From positions 4,650,501 to 4,714,500 of the forward strand of contig NZ_CP125378.1 of NCBI RefSeq assembly GCF_034008635.1: a stretch of DNA of 64,000 nt, in the 5' to 3' direction. The stretch is from Pseudomonas sp. P8_229. Its GTDB lineage: Bacteria; Pseudomonadota; Gammaproteobacteria; Pseudomonadales; Pseudomonadaceae. Both the position numbers and the translations under genes were made by a program. The notes under the pieces are model-generated. The model was not told where the DNA came from, made no database searches, and worked only from the letters and a program-made list of their open reading frames with translations. Numbering within the stretch: the first letter of the stretch is position 1; every line of letters begins with the position of its first letter. Below, piece after piece: positions 51,884-60,488 of the stretch.

Positions 51884-53890
51884 ATGGCAGTAGTGAATGG
51901 AACGAGTGAAGCGGATAACCTGGTGGGCACCGAGGGCAATGACGAACTCTACGGACTGGAGTCGGATGATCGGATCTGGGGGACCACGGGGTCCGATTTG
52001 CTGAATGGCGGAGAAGGATTCGATTCGGTGAGTTATCAGATGATGTCCAAGGGCGTCAGTGTCGATTTCCGTGAGGGGTTGGCCAATGTCACCAAGGCGG
52101 ACGGCTCCGTCGATACCCTGGTCGGCATCGAAAAAGTCATCGGCAGCTTTGACAATGACACCTTGGTCAGTTCGGTCAGCGGTATCACGCTGGAAGGTGA
52201 TAACGGCGATGACGTGTACATCGTCGGTAGCGAAGGTGTGACCATCGTCGAAGAGGAGCGCGGCGGTTACGACGAGCTGCGCACCAGCGTCAACACCCAG
52301 AGGATGGATCCGTTCCTGGACAAAATGATCTTCACCGGCACCGGCGACTTCAAGGGCTACGGCAATGCGGAGGCGAACGTGATTGTCGCCGGTGCAGGCA
52401 ATGACGTGCTGTGGGGCGGCGACGGCGGCGATCAGTTCATGGGGGGTGAGGGCTTCGACACTGTCAGCTATACCGACAGCCTTGAAGGCGTAAGCATCGA
52501 GCTCTCAAGCACGTGGGGCGCCACCGGTATTGCATTCGGCGATACCTACTCGAGCATCGAGGCCGTGCAGGGTTCGAACTTCAACGACGTGATCTTCGCT
52601 GGCGAAAGCGCGATGGTGGTGGACGGTGCCGAGGGTTTTGACGCCGTCGATTACAGCCGTTCGAACGATGCGGTCAGCATCGAGTTTCGTGATGGCAAGG
52701 GCTTCGGTTCCGGCGGTTACGCCGAGGGCGATACCTTGATCAATGTGGAGAAGGTTGTCGGGACGAACCTGGACGATCACTTCACCGCCAATAGCACTGG
52801 CGTGACCTTCGAAGGTGGCTGGGGCAGCGATGTCTACACGGTCAACAGCGTGGGTGTGACAATCGTCGAGGAGTGGGGGAGCCCGGGGTACGACGAGCTG
52901 TACACCAGCCTGTCGGTGATGAAGATGGATCCGTTCATCGAGAAGATGACTTACACCGGTACCGCTGATTTCACCGGTTATGGCAACGAGTCCGACAACC
53001 ACATCTTCGGCGGCAGTGGCAATGATCTGTTCTTCGGTGGCGCCGGACGTGATGTTTTCGTCGGCGGCGAGGGGACGGACATTGTCAGCTATGACGACAG
53101 CGATACTGGCGTGGTAGCGGGGTTGTGGAAGATCGGCCAGAACGGCACGGCCGAAGGTGACATGTATTACGACATCGAAGGTTTGCGTGGCAGCCGTTTC
53201 AACGATGTGCTGGATGCCAGCCGGGACGACACGAGTCTGGAGGGTGGTAACGGCGACGATGTCATCAATGGCAATGATGGCAACGATCACCTCTATGGCG
53301 GACTGAAATCCGGTCTCGAAGGCGATACCGCACAGGCTGACAAATTGTTCGGCGGCGACGGCGATGACGTCATCGTCAGTGCTGCGCATGACTTCGGCAC
53401 CGAGGCCTACGGTGGACAAGGCAATGACACCCTCAGGGTCAACAGCGGCAGCGCCTTTGGAGACGATGGTAATGACGTGCTGACCGGCACCGGTAATCAC
53501 TATCTGTTGTCCGGCGGCAGCGGCAACGATGTGCTGAATCTCAACGTCTCCGGGCAGTCGGGCACTGGCGGCGTCGCACTGGGGGGGATGGGGGATGACA
53601 CCTATATCGTGAACGCCAGCGGCCTGGTGTCGATTCAGGACGAGGGCTGGGATCTCAACGACACCCTGATCCTGAACACCCTTGCCAATATCAGTCAGAT
53701 GAACGTCACCCGCATCGGCGACGACGCCTACCTGCACAGCGCCAACGACGGCAGCACCGGCGTCCCTGACAGCGGCGTGAAACTGGCGGGATGGTATGCC
53801 GGGTTCAACAACATCGAGCACCTGCAGACTGCCGATGGCCAGGTCTACGACCTGCCTGCGACTGTCGATGGGTTCGCCATGTTTGGCTAA
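51884..53890 (+). CDS. RTX-type calcium-binding repeat protein
   Basis: 668 residues, acidic, with no N-terminal signal peptide, as expected for type I secretion substrates. Many hemolysin-type GGxGxDxUx repeats: LLNGGEGFDSVSY, VLWGGDGGDQFMGGEGFDTVSY, IFGGSGNDLFFGGAGRDVFVGGEGTD, SLEGGNGDDVINGNDGNDHLYGG, KLFGGDGDDVI. A segment of about 150 residues is duplicated (about 46-195 and 250-400): compare DVYIVGSEGVTIVEEERGGYDEL with DVYTVNSVGVTIVEEWGSPGYDEL. No enzymatic domain is seen, so it may be an adhesin or surface-layer-like protein. AAGGAAG lies before the ATG. It is a monocistronic unit between terminators. No type I secretion genes are in the window. Confidence 0.85.
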   Translation: MAVVNGTSEADNLVGTEGNDELYGLESDDRIWGTTGSDLLNGGEGFDSVSYQMMSKGVSVDFREGLANVTKADGSVDTLVGIEKVIGSFDNDTLVSSVSGITLEGDNGDDVYIVGSEGVTIVEEERGGYDELRTSVNTQRMDPFLDKMIFTGTGDFKGYGNAEANVIVAGAGNDVLWGGDGGDQFMGGEGFDTVSYTDSLEGVSIELSSTWGATGIAFGDTYSSIEAVQGSNFNDVIFAGESAMVVDGAEGFDAVDYSRSNDAVSIEFRDGKGFGSGGYAEGDTLINVEKVVGTNLDDHFTANSTGVTFEGGWGSDVYTVNSVGVTIVEEWGSPGYDELYTSLSVMKMDPFIEKMTYTGTADFTGYGNESDNHIFGGSGNDLFFGGAGRDVFVGGEGTDIVSYDDSDTGVVAGLWKIGQNGTAEGDMYYDIEGLRGSRFNDVLDASRDDTSLEGGNGDDVINGNDGNDHLYGGLKSGLEGDTAQADKLFGGDGDDVIVSAAHDFGTEAYGGQGNDTLRVNSGSAFGDDGNDVLTGTGNHYLLSGGSGNDVLNLNVSGQSGTGGVALGGMGDDTYIVNASGLVSIQDEGWDLNDTLILNTLANISQMNVTRIGDDAYLHSANDGSTGVPDSGVKLAGWYAGFNNIEHLQTADGQVYDLPATVDGFAMFG

Positions 53891-53918
53891 TCGCTCAAAC
53901 TGTTGATGCAACGCAATG

Positions 53919-53955
53919 AAAGGGATGAATCCGCTGCTGGATTCATCCCTTTTTT
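53919..53955 (+). terminator. Rho-independent terminator after the RTX-type gene
   Basis: AAAGGGATGAATCC and GGATTCATCCCTTT around GCTGCT, followed by T's. Starts 29 bp after the stop. Confidence 0.92.
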
Positions 53956-54145
53956 CATGCCTCGCGGCGCAGCTGATGCAGTGCTCGCGGAGCTGGCGCG
54001 TTTCCTGCAAGTCCCCCTTAAATCGCCATAAAACGAGCGCTCGCGGTCATCGCAGCGGCGCCGCAGGCGGCAAAAGGGTTAGCCAGACGGCCCGCATCGC
54101 TCAAGAAAGCCATGCGCAGCCCGGTGACGAACGAGAGGGGAGACG

Positions 54146-54919
54146 ATGAAGGCAGTTATTTTGGCGGGTGGCCTCGGCACACGCATCAGTGAAGAGTCGC
54201 ACCTCAAGCCCAAGCCCATGATCGAGATCGGCGGCAAGCCAATTCTCTGGCACATCATGAAGCAGTATTCCGCTCACGGAATCCACGACTTCGTGATTTG
54301 CCTGGGCTACAAGGGCTACGCGATCAAGGACTTCTTCGCCAACTACTTCCTGCACACCTCCGACGTCACGTTCGACATGCGCAACAACCGTATGGACGTG
54401 CACCAGAACTACAGCGAGCCGTGGAGCGTCACTCTGATCGACACCGGAGAGGAGACCATGACCGGTGGCCGTCTGCTGCGCGCCGGGCGTTACCTCAAGG
54501 ATGAAGAGGCGTTCTGCTTCACCTACGGCGACGGCGTTTCCGACATCAACATTGCGCAACTGGTGGACTACCACAAAGCCCACGGCCGCCTGGCGACCGT
54601 CACGGCCGTACAGCCGCCGGGACGTTACGGCGCGCTGGAGCGTCAGGGCGATCAGGTCCTCGGTTTCACCGAAAAACCGCGCGGCGACGGTGGCTGGATC
54701 AACGGCGGTTTCTTCGTGTTGTCACCCAAGGTCTTGTCGTATATCGCCGGTGACGAAACCACCTGGGAAGCCGAGCCCTTGGCGCGCCTGGCCGAGGACG
54801 AACAGCTGAACGCCTTCGAACATGAAGGCTTCTGGCATCCAATGGACACCCTGCGCGACAAGAACCACCTCGAAGCGCTGTGGCAGAGTGGGGAGGCCCC
54901 ATGGAAGCAATGGGCCTGA
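54146..54919 (+). CDS. rfbF: Glucose-1-phosphate cytidylyltransferase
   Basis: 257 residues, the usual RfbF length. Nucleotidyltransferase signature [17 protein letters not shown] followed by [56 protein letters not shown] and [20 protein letters not shown] are RfbF-specific blocks. It makes CDP-glucose from glucose-1-phosphate and CTP, the entry to CDP-6-deoxyhexoses. GAGGGGAG precedes the ATG. First gene of a long, tightly packed operon; its end overlaps rfbG by 19 bp. Confidence 0.96.
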   Translation: MKAVILAGGLGTRISEESHLKPKPMIEIGGKPILWHIMKQYSAHGIHDFVICLGYKGYAIKDFFANYFLHTSDVTFDMRNNRMDVHQNYSEPWSVTLIDTGEETMTGGRLLRAGRYLKDEEAFCFTYGDGVSDINIAQLVDYHKAHGRLATVTAVQPPGRYGALERQGDQVLGFTEKPRGDGGWINGGFFVLSPKVLSYIAGDETTWEAEPLARLAEDEQLNAFEHEGFWHPMDTLRDKNHLEALWQSGEAPWKQWA

Positions 54920-55983
54920 GTGCGGATTTCTGGCGCGGCAAGCGTGTACTGGTCACCGGTCACACCGGTTTCAAGGGCAGTTGGCTGACGCTGTGGCTGC
55001 AAAGCCTCGGTGCGCAAGTCAGCGGCTTTTCCCTTGATCCGTCGACCGAGCCGAGCCTGTATGAGCTGGCGCGGGTTCACGAAGGCATCAACGATCAACG
55101 CGGTGATCTGCGCGATCTCGGCGCGCTCCTGGAGATCATCGCCGACACCGAGCCGGAGATCGTCCTGCACCTGGCCGCGCAGCCGCTGGTGCGTGAAGGC
55201 TATCGCGACCCGCTGGGCACTTACTCCAGCAACGTCATGGGCACGCTGAACCTGCTCGAAGCGATTCGTCAGGTCGGCTGCGTGCGCGCCTGCGTGCTGG
55301 TGACCACCGACAAGGTCTACGCCAACAAGGAATGGCTGTGGCCATACCGCGAGGACGAAGCGCTTGGCGGGCACGATCCTTACAGCAGCAGCAAGGCTTG
55401 CTGCGAACTGTTGGCGCAGTCGTATGCGGCCTCGTTCTTCCCGGCCGACAAGTACGCCGAGCACGGCCTGGCGCTGGCCACCGCGCGCGCCGGCAACGTC
55501 CTGGGCGGCGGTGACTTTGCCCCTGAGCGCCTGATTCCCGACGTGCTCAAAGCCTGGACCGCAGACGAGCCGGTGACCCTGCGCTACCCGCAAGCCGTGC
55601 GCCCGTGGCAGCACGCGCTGGAACCGCTGGCCGGTTACCTGCAACTGGCTGCAGGTCTCTACGAACAAGGCCCGGAATACGCCGGGGCGTGGAACTTCGG
55701 CCCGGGCGAGGCAGACATGTGCAGTGTCGGCGACGTGGTCGAGTTGCTCGCCAGTCGCTGGCCACAGGCACGCGGTTTGCGCATCGAAAAAAGCGAACTG
55801 CACGAGGCCGGTCTGTTGCGTCTGGACAGCAGCCGCGCCCGTCAAGTACTCGGCTGGCAGCCACGCTGGACCTTGCAGCAATGCCTGACCCAGACCCTCG
55901 ACTGGCATCTGGCCTGGCAGAACGGCGATGACATGCGCAACGTCACTCTCGGCCAACTGAACCTGTACCGAGGCGCGCTGTGA
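54901..55983 (+). CDS. rfbG: CDP-glucose 4,6-dehydratase
   Basis: 360 residues from the ATG at 54901, which has GGGAGG 4-5 nt upstream and lies inside the end of rfbF. Extended SDR: NAD-binding [16 protein letters not shown], active-site triad region [14 protein letters not shown] (the Thr-Asp-Lys loop typical of 4,6-dehydratases) and the [11 protein letters not shown]yr-x3-Lys. [14 protein letters not shown] is an RfbG hallmark. It converts CDP-glucose to CDP-4-keto-6-deoxyglucose. The stop shares GTGA with the next gene start. Confidence 0.95.
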   Translation: MEAMGLSADFWRGKRVLVTGHTGFKGSWLTLWLQSLGAQVSGFSLDPSTEPSLYELARVHEGINDQRGDLRDLGALLEIIADTEPEIVLHLAAQPLVREGYRDPLGTYSSNVMGTLNLLEAIRQVGCVRACVLVTTDKVYANKEWLWPYREDEALGGHDPYSSSKACCELLAQSYAASFFPADKYAEHGLALATARAGNVLGGGDFAPERLIPDVLKAWTADEPVTLRYPQAVRPWQHALEPLAGYLQLAAGLYEQGPEYAGAWNFGPGEADMCSVGDVVELLASRWPQARGLRIEKSELHEAGLLRLDSSRARQVLGWQPRWTLQQCLTQTLDWHLAWQNGDDMRNVTLGQLNLYRGAL

Positions 55984-56540
55984 GCGAGTTCTCCTTGAAA
56001 CAGTTATCGCTGGCCGGACTGTTCAGCATCCAGCACAAGCGTTTCGAAGATCAGCGCGGGCACTTCGCCCGGCTGTTCTGCGAGGGCAGCCTGAGCGCGT
56101 TCGGCCGTGAATTTCACATCCGCCAGATCAACCATTCCTGCACCCGCGAGAAGGGCAGTGTGCGCGGTTTGCATTACCAGAACGCCAACGCCCCGGAAGC
56201 CAAGCTGATCACCTGCCTGCGCGGTGAAGTGTGGGATGTGGCGGTGGATCTGCGTCCTGATTCCGAGACTTTTCTGCACTGGCACGCCGAGCATCTGAAG
56301 GCCGGTGACGGTCGCAGCCTGTTGATTCCGGCCGGCTTCGCTCACGGCTTCCAGACCCTGACCGACGACGCCGAACTGCTTTACCTGCACAGCGCCGATT
56401 ACGCGCCGGAGCATGAGGGCGGGCTGTCGGTGAACGATCCACGGCTGGCGATTGCCTGGCCGATGCCTGTCAATAATTTGTCAGCGCGTGATTCCAGCCA
56501 TCCCGCGCTCGATCAACACTTTGCTGGAGTGCGTCTATGA
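55980..56540 (+). CDS. dTDP-4-dehydrorhamnose 3,5-epimerase family protein
   Basis: 186 residues from GTG at 55980. RmlC-like cupin: FEDQRGHFARLFCEG, INHSCTREKGSVRGLHYQ (with the active-site His in RGLHYQ), EVWDVAVDLRPDSETF and LIPAGFAHGFQTLTDDAELLYLHS (Tyr and catalytic dyad region). In dTDP pathways the family epimerises C3 and/or C5 of 4-keto-6-deoxyhexoses; after rfbFG it should act on the CDP-4-keto sugar, or only at C3 or C5. Joined to both neighbours by 4-bp start-stop overlaps. Confidence 0.92.
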   Translation: MSEFSLKQLSLAGLFSIQHKRFEDQRGHFARLFCEGSLSAFGREFHIRQINHSCTREKGSVRGLHYQNANAPEAKLITCLRGEVWDVAVDLRPDSETFLHWHAEHLKAGDGRSLLIPAGFAHGFQTLTDDAELLYLHSADYAPEHEGGLSVNDPRLAIAWPMPVNNLSARDSSHPALDQHFAGVRL

Positions 56541-57763
56541 ACTGTCGTGGGTGCGCCGCACCGCTGAGCCTGCCGCTGATCGACCTCGGCACCTCGCCGC
56601 CGTCCAACGCCTACGTGCACGCCGATCGCCTGGATCAGACCGAGCAATGGGTGCCGCTGAAGGTTGCCGTGTGCCAGCAATGCTGGCTCGTGCAGACCGA
56701 GGACTACACCCGCGCCGACAGCCTGTTCGACGCCGAATACGCCTACTTCAGTTCGTTCTCCAGCACCTGGCTGTCCCATGCCGAGCGTTATGTGGCCGAG
56801 ATGGTCGAGCGCTTTGACCTGAACGCCGGCAGCCGTGTGGTCGAAATCGCCGCCAACGACGGTTATCTGCTGCAGTACGTCGCCGCTCGCGGCATCCCGT
56901 GCCTGGGCGTCGAACCAACCCGCAGCACCGCGCAAGCGGCGCGGGACAAGGGCCTGGAAATCCGCGAACTGTTCTTCGGTCGCGACAGCGCAGCACAGTT
57001 GAAAGGCGAAGGCTGGGGCGCCGACCTGATGGCCGCCAACAACGTGCTCGCGCATGTGCCGGACATCAATGATTTCCTCAATGGTTTCGCCACGCTGCTC
57101 AAGCCGACCGGCGTTGCTACTTTCGAATTCCCGCAACTGCTGACGCTGATGGCCGGTGCGCAGTTCGACACCCTGTATCACGAACACTATTCCTACCTGT
57201 CGCTGACCGCCGTGCAGACCCTGTGCGAGCGCAATGGCCTGGAAGTGTTCGACGTCAGTCAGTTGAGCACTCACGGCGGTTCGCTGCGGGTGTTCGTGCA
57301 ACGCCGGGACGGTGAGCGTCGTGCGGTGCAGCCGGCGGTGCAGCAACAGCTGCAGGCCGAACTGGATGCCGGGGTGAAAACCCCTGAGTACTACGCGACC
57401 CTCGCGCCGGCTGCCGAACGTATCAAGCATGAGTTGCTGCGCTTCCTGTTGCAGGCCAAGGCCGACGGCAAGCGTGTGGTCGGTTACGGCGCGGCGGCCA
57501 AGGGCAACACCTTGCTCAACTACGCCGGGGTCAAACCCGACCTGCTGGCGTGGGTGGCCGATGCCAACCCGCACAAGCAGGGCAAGTACCTGCCGGGCAG
57601 TCGTATCCCGATTGTCGCGCCGACGCAGATCGACATCGAAAAACCGGATTACGTGCTGGTGCTGCCGTGGAACCTGCTGCACGAAGTCAGTCAGCAACTG
57701 GCGCAGGTGCGCCAGTGGGACGGGCGCTTCGTGATCGCCGTGCCTGAGTTGAAAGTCCTGTGA
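56537..57763 (+). CDS. Sugar C-methyltransferase, TylC3-type
   Basis: 408 residues. N-terminal zinc-binding domain (about 1-65) with four cysteines in CRGCAAPL and CQQCWLVQT, a SAM-binding Rossmann core (VVEIAANDGYLLQYVAARG, about 95-115) and the Methyltransf_14 C-terminal domain with FVQRRDGER, GYGAAAKGNTLLNYAGVK and DANPHKQGKYLPGS. This three-part layout and length are those of NDP-4-keto-hexose C3-methyltransferases (TylC3, TcaB9). It should add a methyl branch at C3 of the CDP-4-keto-6-deoxyhexose. Starts with an ATGA overlap on the epimerase gene. Confidence 0.9.
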   Translation: MNCRGCAAPLSLPLIDLGTSPPSNAYVHADRLDQTEQWVPLKVAVCQQCWLVQTEDYTRADSLFDAEYAYFSSFSSTWLSHAERYVAEMVERFDLNAGSRVVEIAANDGYLLQYVAARGIPCLGVEPTRSTAQAARDKGLEIRELFFGRDSAAQLKGEGWGADLMAANNVLAHVPDINDFLNGFATLLKPTGVATFEFPQLLTLMAGAQFDTLYHEHYSYLSLTAVQTLCERNGLEVFDVSQLSTHGGSLRVFVQRRDGERRAVQPAVQQQLQAELDAGVKTPEYYATLAPAAERIKHELLRFLLQAKADGKRVVGYGAAAKGNTLLNYAGVKPDLLAWVADANPHKQGKYLPGSRIPIVAPTQIDIEKPDYVLVLPWNLLHEVSQQLAQVRQWDGRFVIAVPELKVL

Positions 57764-58611
57764 AAGTCCTGGTAACCGGGGCTACGGGCTTCGTCGGTCG
57801 GCATCTGGTCGCGGCGTTGCTCGCGCGTGGCTGCGCCGTTCGCGCAGTGGCGCGCAATACAGATACTGCCTCGACTATGCCGTGGATCGACCACGTCGAA
57901 TTCGTCGCGGCGGATATTCACGCGGCGGATCTGGACATTGCGGCGCTCACCGACGGCATCGACGTCCTCGCGCACCTGGCCTGGCCGGGCCTGCCGAACT
58001 ATCGGGCGCTGTTCCATTTCGAGCACAACCTGATGGCCGACTACCGCTTTATCAAAGGCGCGGTCGAAGCGGGTGTGCCGCAGGTATTGGTGACCGGCAC
58101 CTGCTTCGAGTACGGCATGCAAAGCGGCCCGCTCAGCGAAACCGTCGAGCCGCAGCCGAGCAATCCTTACGGTCTGGCCAAACACACGCTGCATCTGTTC
58201 TTGCAAAATCTGCAGCAGGAAAAACCGTTCACCTTGCAGTGGGCGCGTCTGTTCTACCTGCATGGTGAAGGGCAGAACCCCAACAGTCTGCTGGCGGCGC
58301 TGGACCGGACGATCGATGCCGGGGAGGCGTCGTTCAACATGTCTGGCGGCGAGCAGCTGCGGGACTTTTTGCCGATCGCCAGCGCCGCCGCTTACCTCGC
58401 CACGATCATGCATCAGCGCGATTTCAACGGCGTGATCAATTGCGCCAGCGGCCAACCGGTATCGGTGCGCGCACTGGTTGAACAACGTCTGCGCGAGCGC
58501 GGTGCGGCACTGAATCTGAACCTCGGCCATTACCCTTATCCGACCCATGAACCGATGGCGTTCTGGGCCGTGACCGAGCGTTTGCAACAGCTACTGGGAG
58601 AGCCGCAATGA
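57760..58611 (+). CDS. NAD-dependent epimerase/dehydratase (likely 4-ketoreductase)
   Basis: 283 residues from GTG at 57760. Extended SDR fold: VLVTGATGFVGRHLVAALLA, TGTCFEYGMQSGPLSE and catalytic NPYGLAKHTLHLF (Tyr-x3-Lys), GEQLRDFLPIASAAAYLA. No dehydratase-type TDK loop is present, so a C4 keto-reduction finishing the branched sugar is the likely role, as for the reductases that follow TylC3-type enzymes. The stereochemistry at C4 cannot be told. 4-bp overlaps on both sides. Confidence 0.88.
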   Translation: MKVLVTGATGFVGRHLVAALLARGCAVRAVARNTDTASTMPWIDHVEFVAADIHAADLDIAALTDGIDVLAHLAWPGLPNYRALFHFEHNLMADYRFIKGAVEAGVPQVLVTGTCFEYGMQSGPLSETVEPQPSNPYGLAKHTLHLFLQNLQQEKPFTLQWARLFYLHGEGQNPNSLLAALDRTIDAGEASFNMSGGEQLRDFLPIASAAAYLATIMHQRDFNGVINCASGQPVSVRALVEQRLRERGAALNLNLGHYPYPTHEPMAFWAVTERLQQLLGEPQ

Positions 58612-59678
58612 GGCACGAGTTGTATCGGGTCACCGACCTGCCGGTGTTGCAGAACCGCACCTTTGCCGACCCCGAGTCGGCAAAAGCTTCGGCCAGCGCC
58701 GACATGCTGCTGGTGCAGGATGAGCGCAGCGGCTTGATCTTCAACGCCGCGTTCGATGCCGACAAGCTCAGCTACGACGCCGACTATCAGAACGAGCAGG
58801 CGCACTCCGGCCAGTTCCAGAAGCACCTGAGCGACGTCGAAGGCATCATCGCCAAACACTTCAAGGGCCAGGAGCTGATCGAAGTCGGCTGCGGCAAAGG
58901 CTACTTTCTTGAGTTGCTCAAGGGCCTCGGTTATTCGATCACCGGGATCGACCCGGCCTACGAAGGCGACAACGCCGACGTGATCAAGGCGCCGTTCACC
59001 CGTGGTCTCGGCCTGGCGGCGGACGCCATCGTCCTGCGTCATGTGCTGGAGCACATCGAAGACCCGGTGAGCTTTCTGGCGGTAATCGCCGAAGCCAATC
59101 AGGGCGGGCAGATCTACATCGAAGTGCCGTGCTTCGACTGGATCCTCGAGCACAAGGCCTGGTTCGATCTGTTCTACGAGCACGTCAATTATTTCCGCCT
59201 CGATGACCTGCGCCGAATGTTCGGCACCGTGCACGAGGCCGGCAACCTGTTTGGCGGCCAGTACCTGTACATCGTCGCCGACCTGTCGACGTTGCGCCTG
59301 ACTCCGCAGCAACCGGTGCCACGCCTGACGTTGCCAGACGATTTCACCGCGAGCCTTGAGCGCGCGGTGCAGATCATCCAGTCCGCACCCGAGCAGGGTT
59401 CGGCGATCTGGGGCGCGTCGTCCAAAGGCGTGATCTATTCGCTGTTCCTGCAGCGCGCGGGTGTCGCGGTGGATCGCGTGGTGGATATCAACCCGGCCAA
59501 GCAGGGGCGTTATCTGCCCCTGAGCGGCGCGCGAGTGTCCTCGCCGCAGGAGGCTATGGACGCCTTGCCCGAAGGTGCCAATCTGTTTGTGATGAACTCC
59601 AATTACCTCGAAGAAATCAAGCGGATGACCGGTGGACGCTACGTCTATCACGCCGTCGATAGCGCTTCGTTCCAGTGA
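58608..59678 (+). CDS. Class I SAM-dependent methyltransferase
   Basis: 356 residues. SAM motif I LIEVGCGKGYFLELLKGLG (about 87-105), post-motif GIDPAYEGD and LRHVLEHIEDPVSFL. The C-terminal third has the Methyltransf_14-like pattern SAIWGASSKGVIYSLFLQRAG and VDINPAKQGRYLPLSGA, related to the gene two positions upstream but without its N-terminal zinc cysteines. It may methylate a sugar hydroxyl or carbon on the glycan. ATGA overlap upstream and GTGA overlap downstream. Confidence 0.88.
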   Translation: MRHELYRVTDLPVLQNRTFADPESAKASASADMLLVQDERSGLIFNAAFDADKLSYDADYQNEQAHSGQFQKHLSDVEGIIAKHFKGQELIEVGCGKGYFLELLKGLGYSITGIDPAYEGDNADVIKAPFTRGLGLAADAIVLRHVLEHIEDPVSFLAVIAEANQGGQIYIEVPCFDWILEHKAWFDLFYEHVNYFRLDDLRRMFGTVHEAGNLFGGQYLYIVADLSTLRLTPQQPVPRLTLPDDFTASLERAVQIIQSAPEQGSAIWGASSKGVIYSLFLQRAGVAVDRVVDINPAKQGRYLPLSGARVSSPQEAMDALPEGANLFVMNSNYLEEIKRMTGGRYVYHAVDSASFQ

Positions 59679-60433
59679 CCATTGAGACTTTGAACATGAC
59701 CGACAACAGCATCAACCAAGCCTTCGAAGCTGAATGCCGCGAGCAGATCGCTCAGCAGGGTGACGACCAGAAACTGACTGGCCTGGCCCGCGATTTCTTC
59801 AACGAATCGGCCAAACACAAGTACAGCTACCACTTCTCGTGGATGGGCCGCCCGATTATCCAGTTGCCACAAGACATGATGGCGATGCAGGAGATCATCT
59901 GGCAGGTCAAGCCGGATCTGGTCATCGAGTGCGGCATCGCCCACGGCGGCTCGATCATCTACTACGCCTCGTTGCTTGAACTGCAAGGTCACGGCGAAGT
60001 GCTGGGCATCGACCTTGACATCCGCCCGCACAACCGTGAAGCGATCGAAAGCCACCCGATGGCCAAGCGCATCAAGATGATCGAAGGCTCGAGCATCGAC
60101 CCGGCCATCGCCGCACAAGTGCAAGCAGTCGCCAAAGGCAAGAAAGTCATTCTGGTCCTCGACTCCAACCACACCCACGATCACGTACTCGAAGAGCTGC
60201 GCCTTTACGCGCCGCTGGTCTCGGTCGACAGCTACTGCGTGGTGATGGACACCGTGGTTGAGGACATGCCGGCCGATTTCTTCCCTGATCGCCCATGGGG
60301 CCCGGGTGATAACCCAAAAACCGCGGTGTGGAAGTACCTGGAAGAGAACCAGGACTTCGAGATCGACCAGCAGTTGCAGAACAAGCTGCTGATCACCGTG
60401 GCGCCGGACGGCTATCTGCGCCGCGTTCGTTAA
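59675..60433 (+). CDS. CmcI-like protein (cephalosporin hydroxylase family)
   Basis: 252 residues from GTG at 59675 (the GTGA overlap follows the pattern of the operon); an ATG at 59696 would give 245. Rossmann SAM-binding pattern: DLVIECGIAHGGSIIYYASLL, LGIDLDIRPHNREAI, IEGSSIDPAIAAQV, VLDSNHTHDHVLEEL and CVVMDTVVEDMP. Proteins named after cephalosporin hydroxylase CmcI are in fact SAM-dependent methyltransferase-like and are frequent in deoxysugar and rhamnosyl O-methylation clusters. An O-methyltransferase for the glycan is the best guess. Confidence 0.87.
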   Translation: MTIETLNMTDNSINQAFEAECREQIAQQGDDQKLTGLARDFFNESAKHKYSYHFSWMGRPIIQLPQDMMAMQEIIWQVKPDLVIECGIAHGGSIIYYASLLELQGHGEVLGIDLDIRPHNREAIESHPMAKRIKMIEGSSIDPAIAAQVQAVAKGKKVILVLDSNHTHDHVLEELRLYAPLVSVDSYCVVMDTVVEDMPADFFPDRPWGPGDNPKTAVWKYLEENQDFEIDQQLQNKLLITVAPDGYLRRVR

Positions 60434-60488
60434 TTCGCAACATCACCAAAGCGTTATTTCGGCGAGTCGCCGGTTGTGGAGAGAAGTT

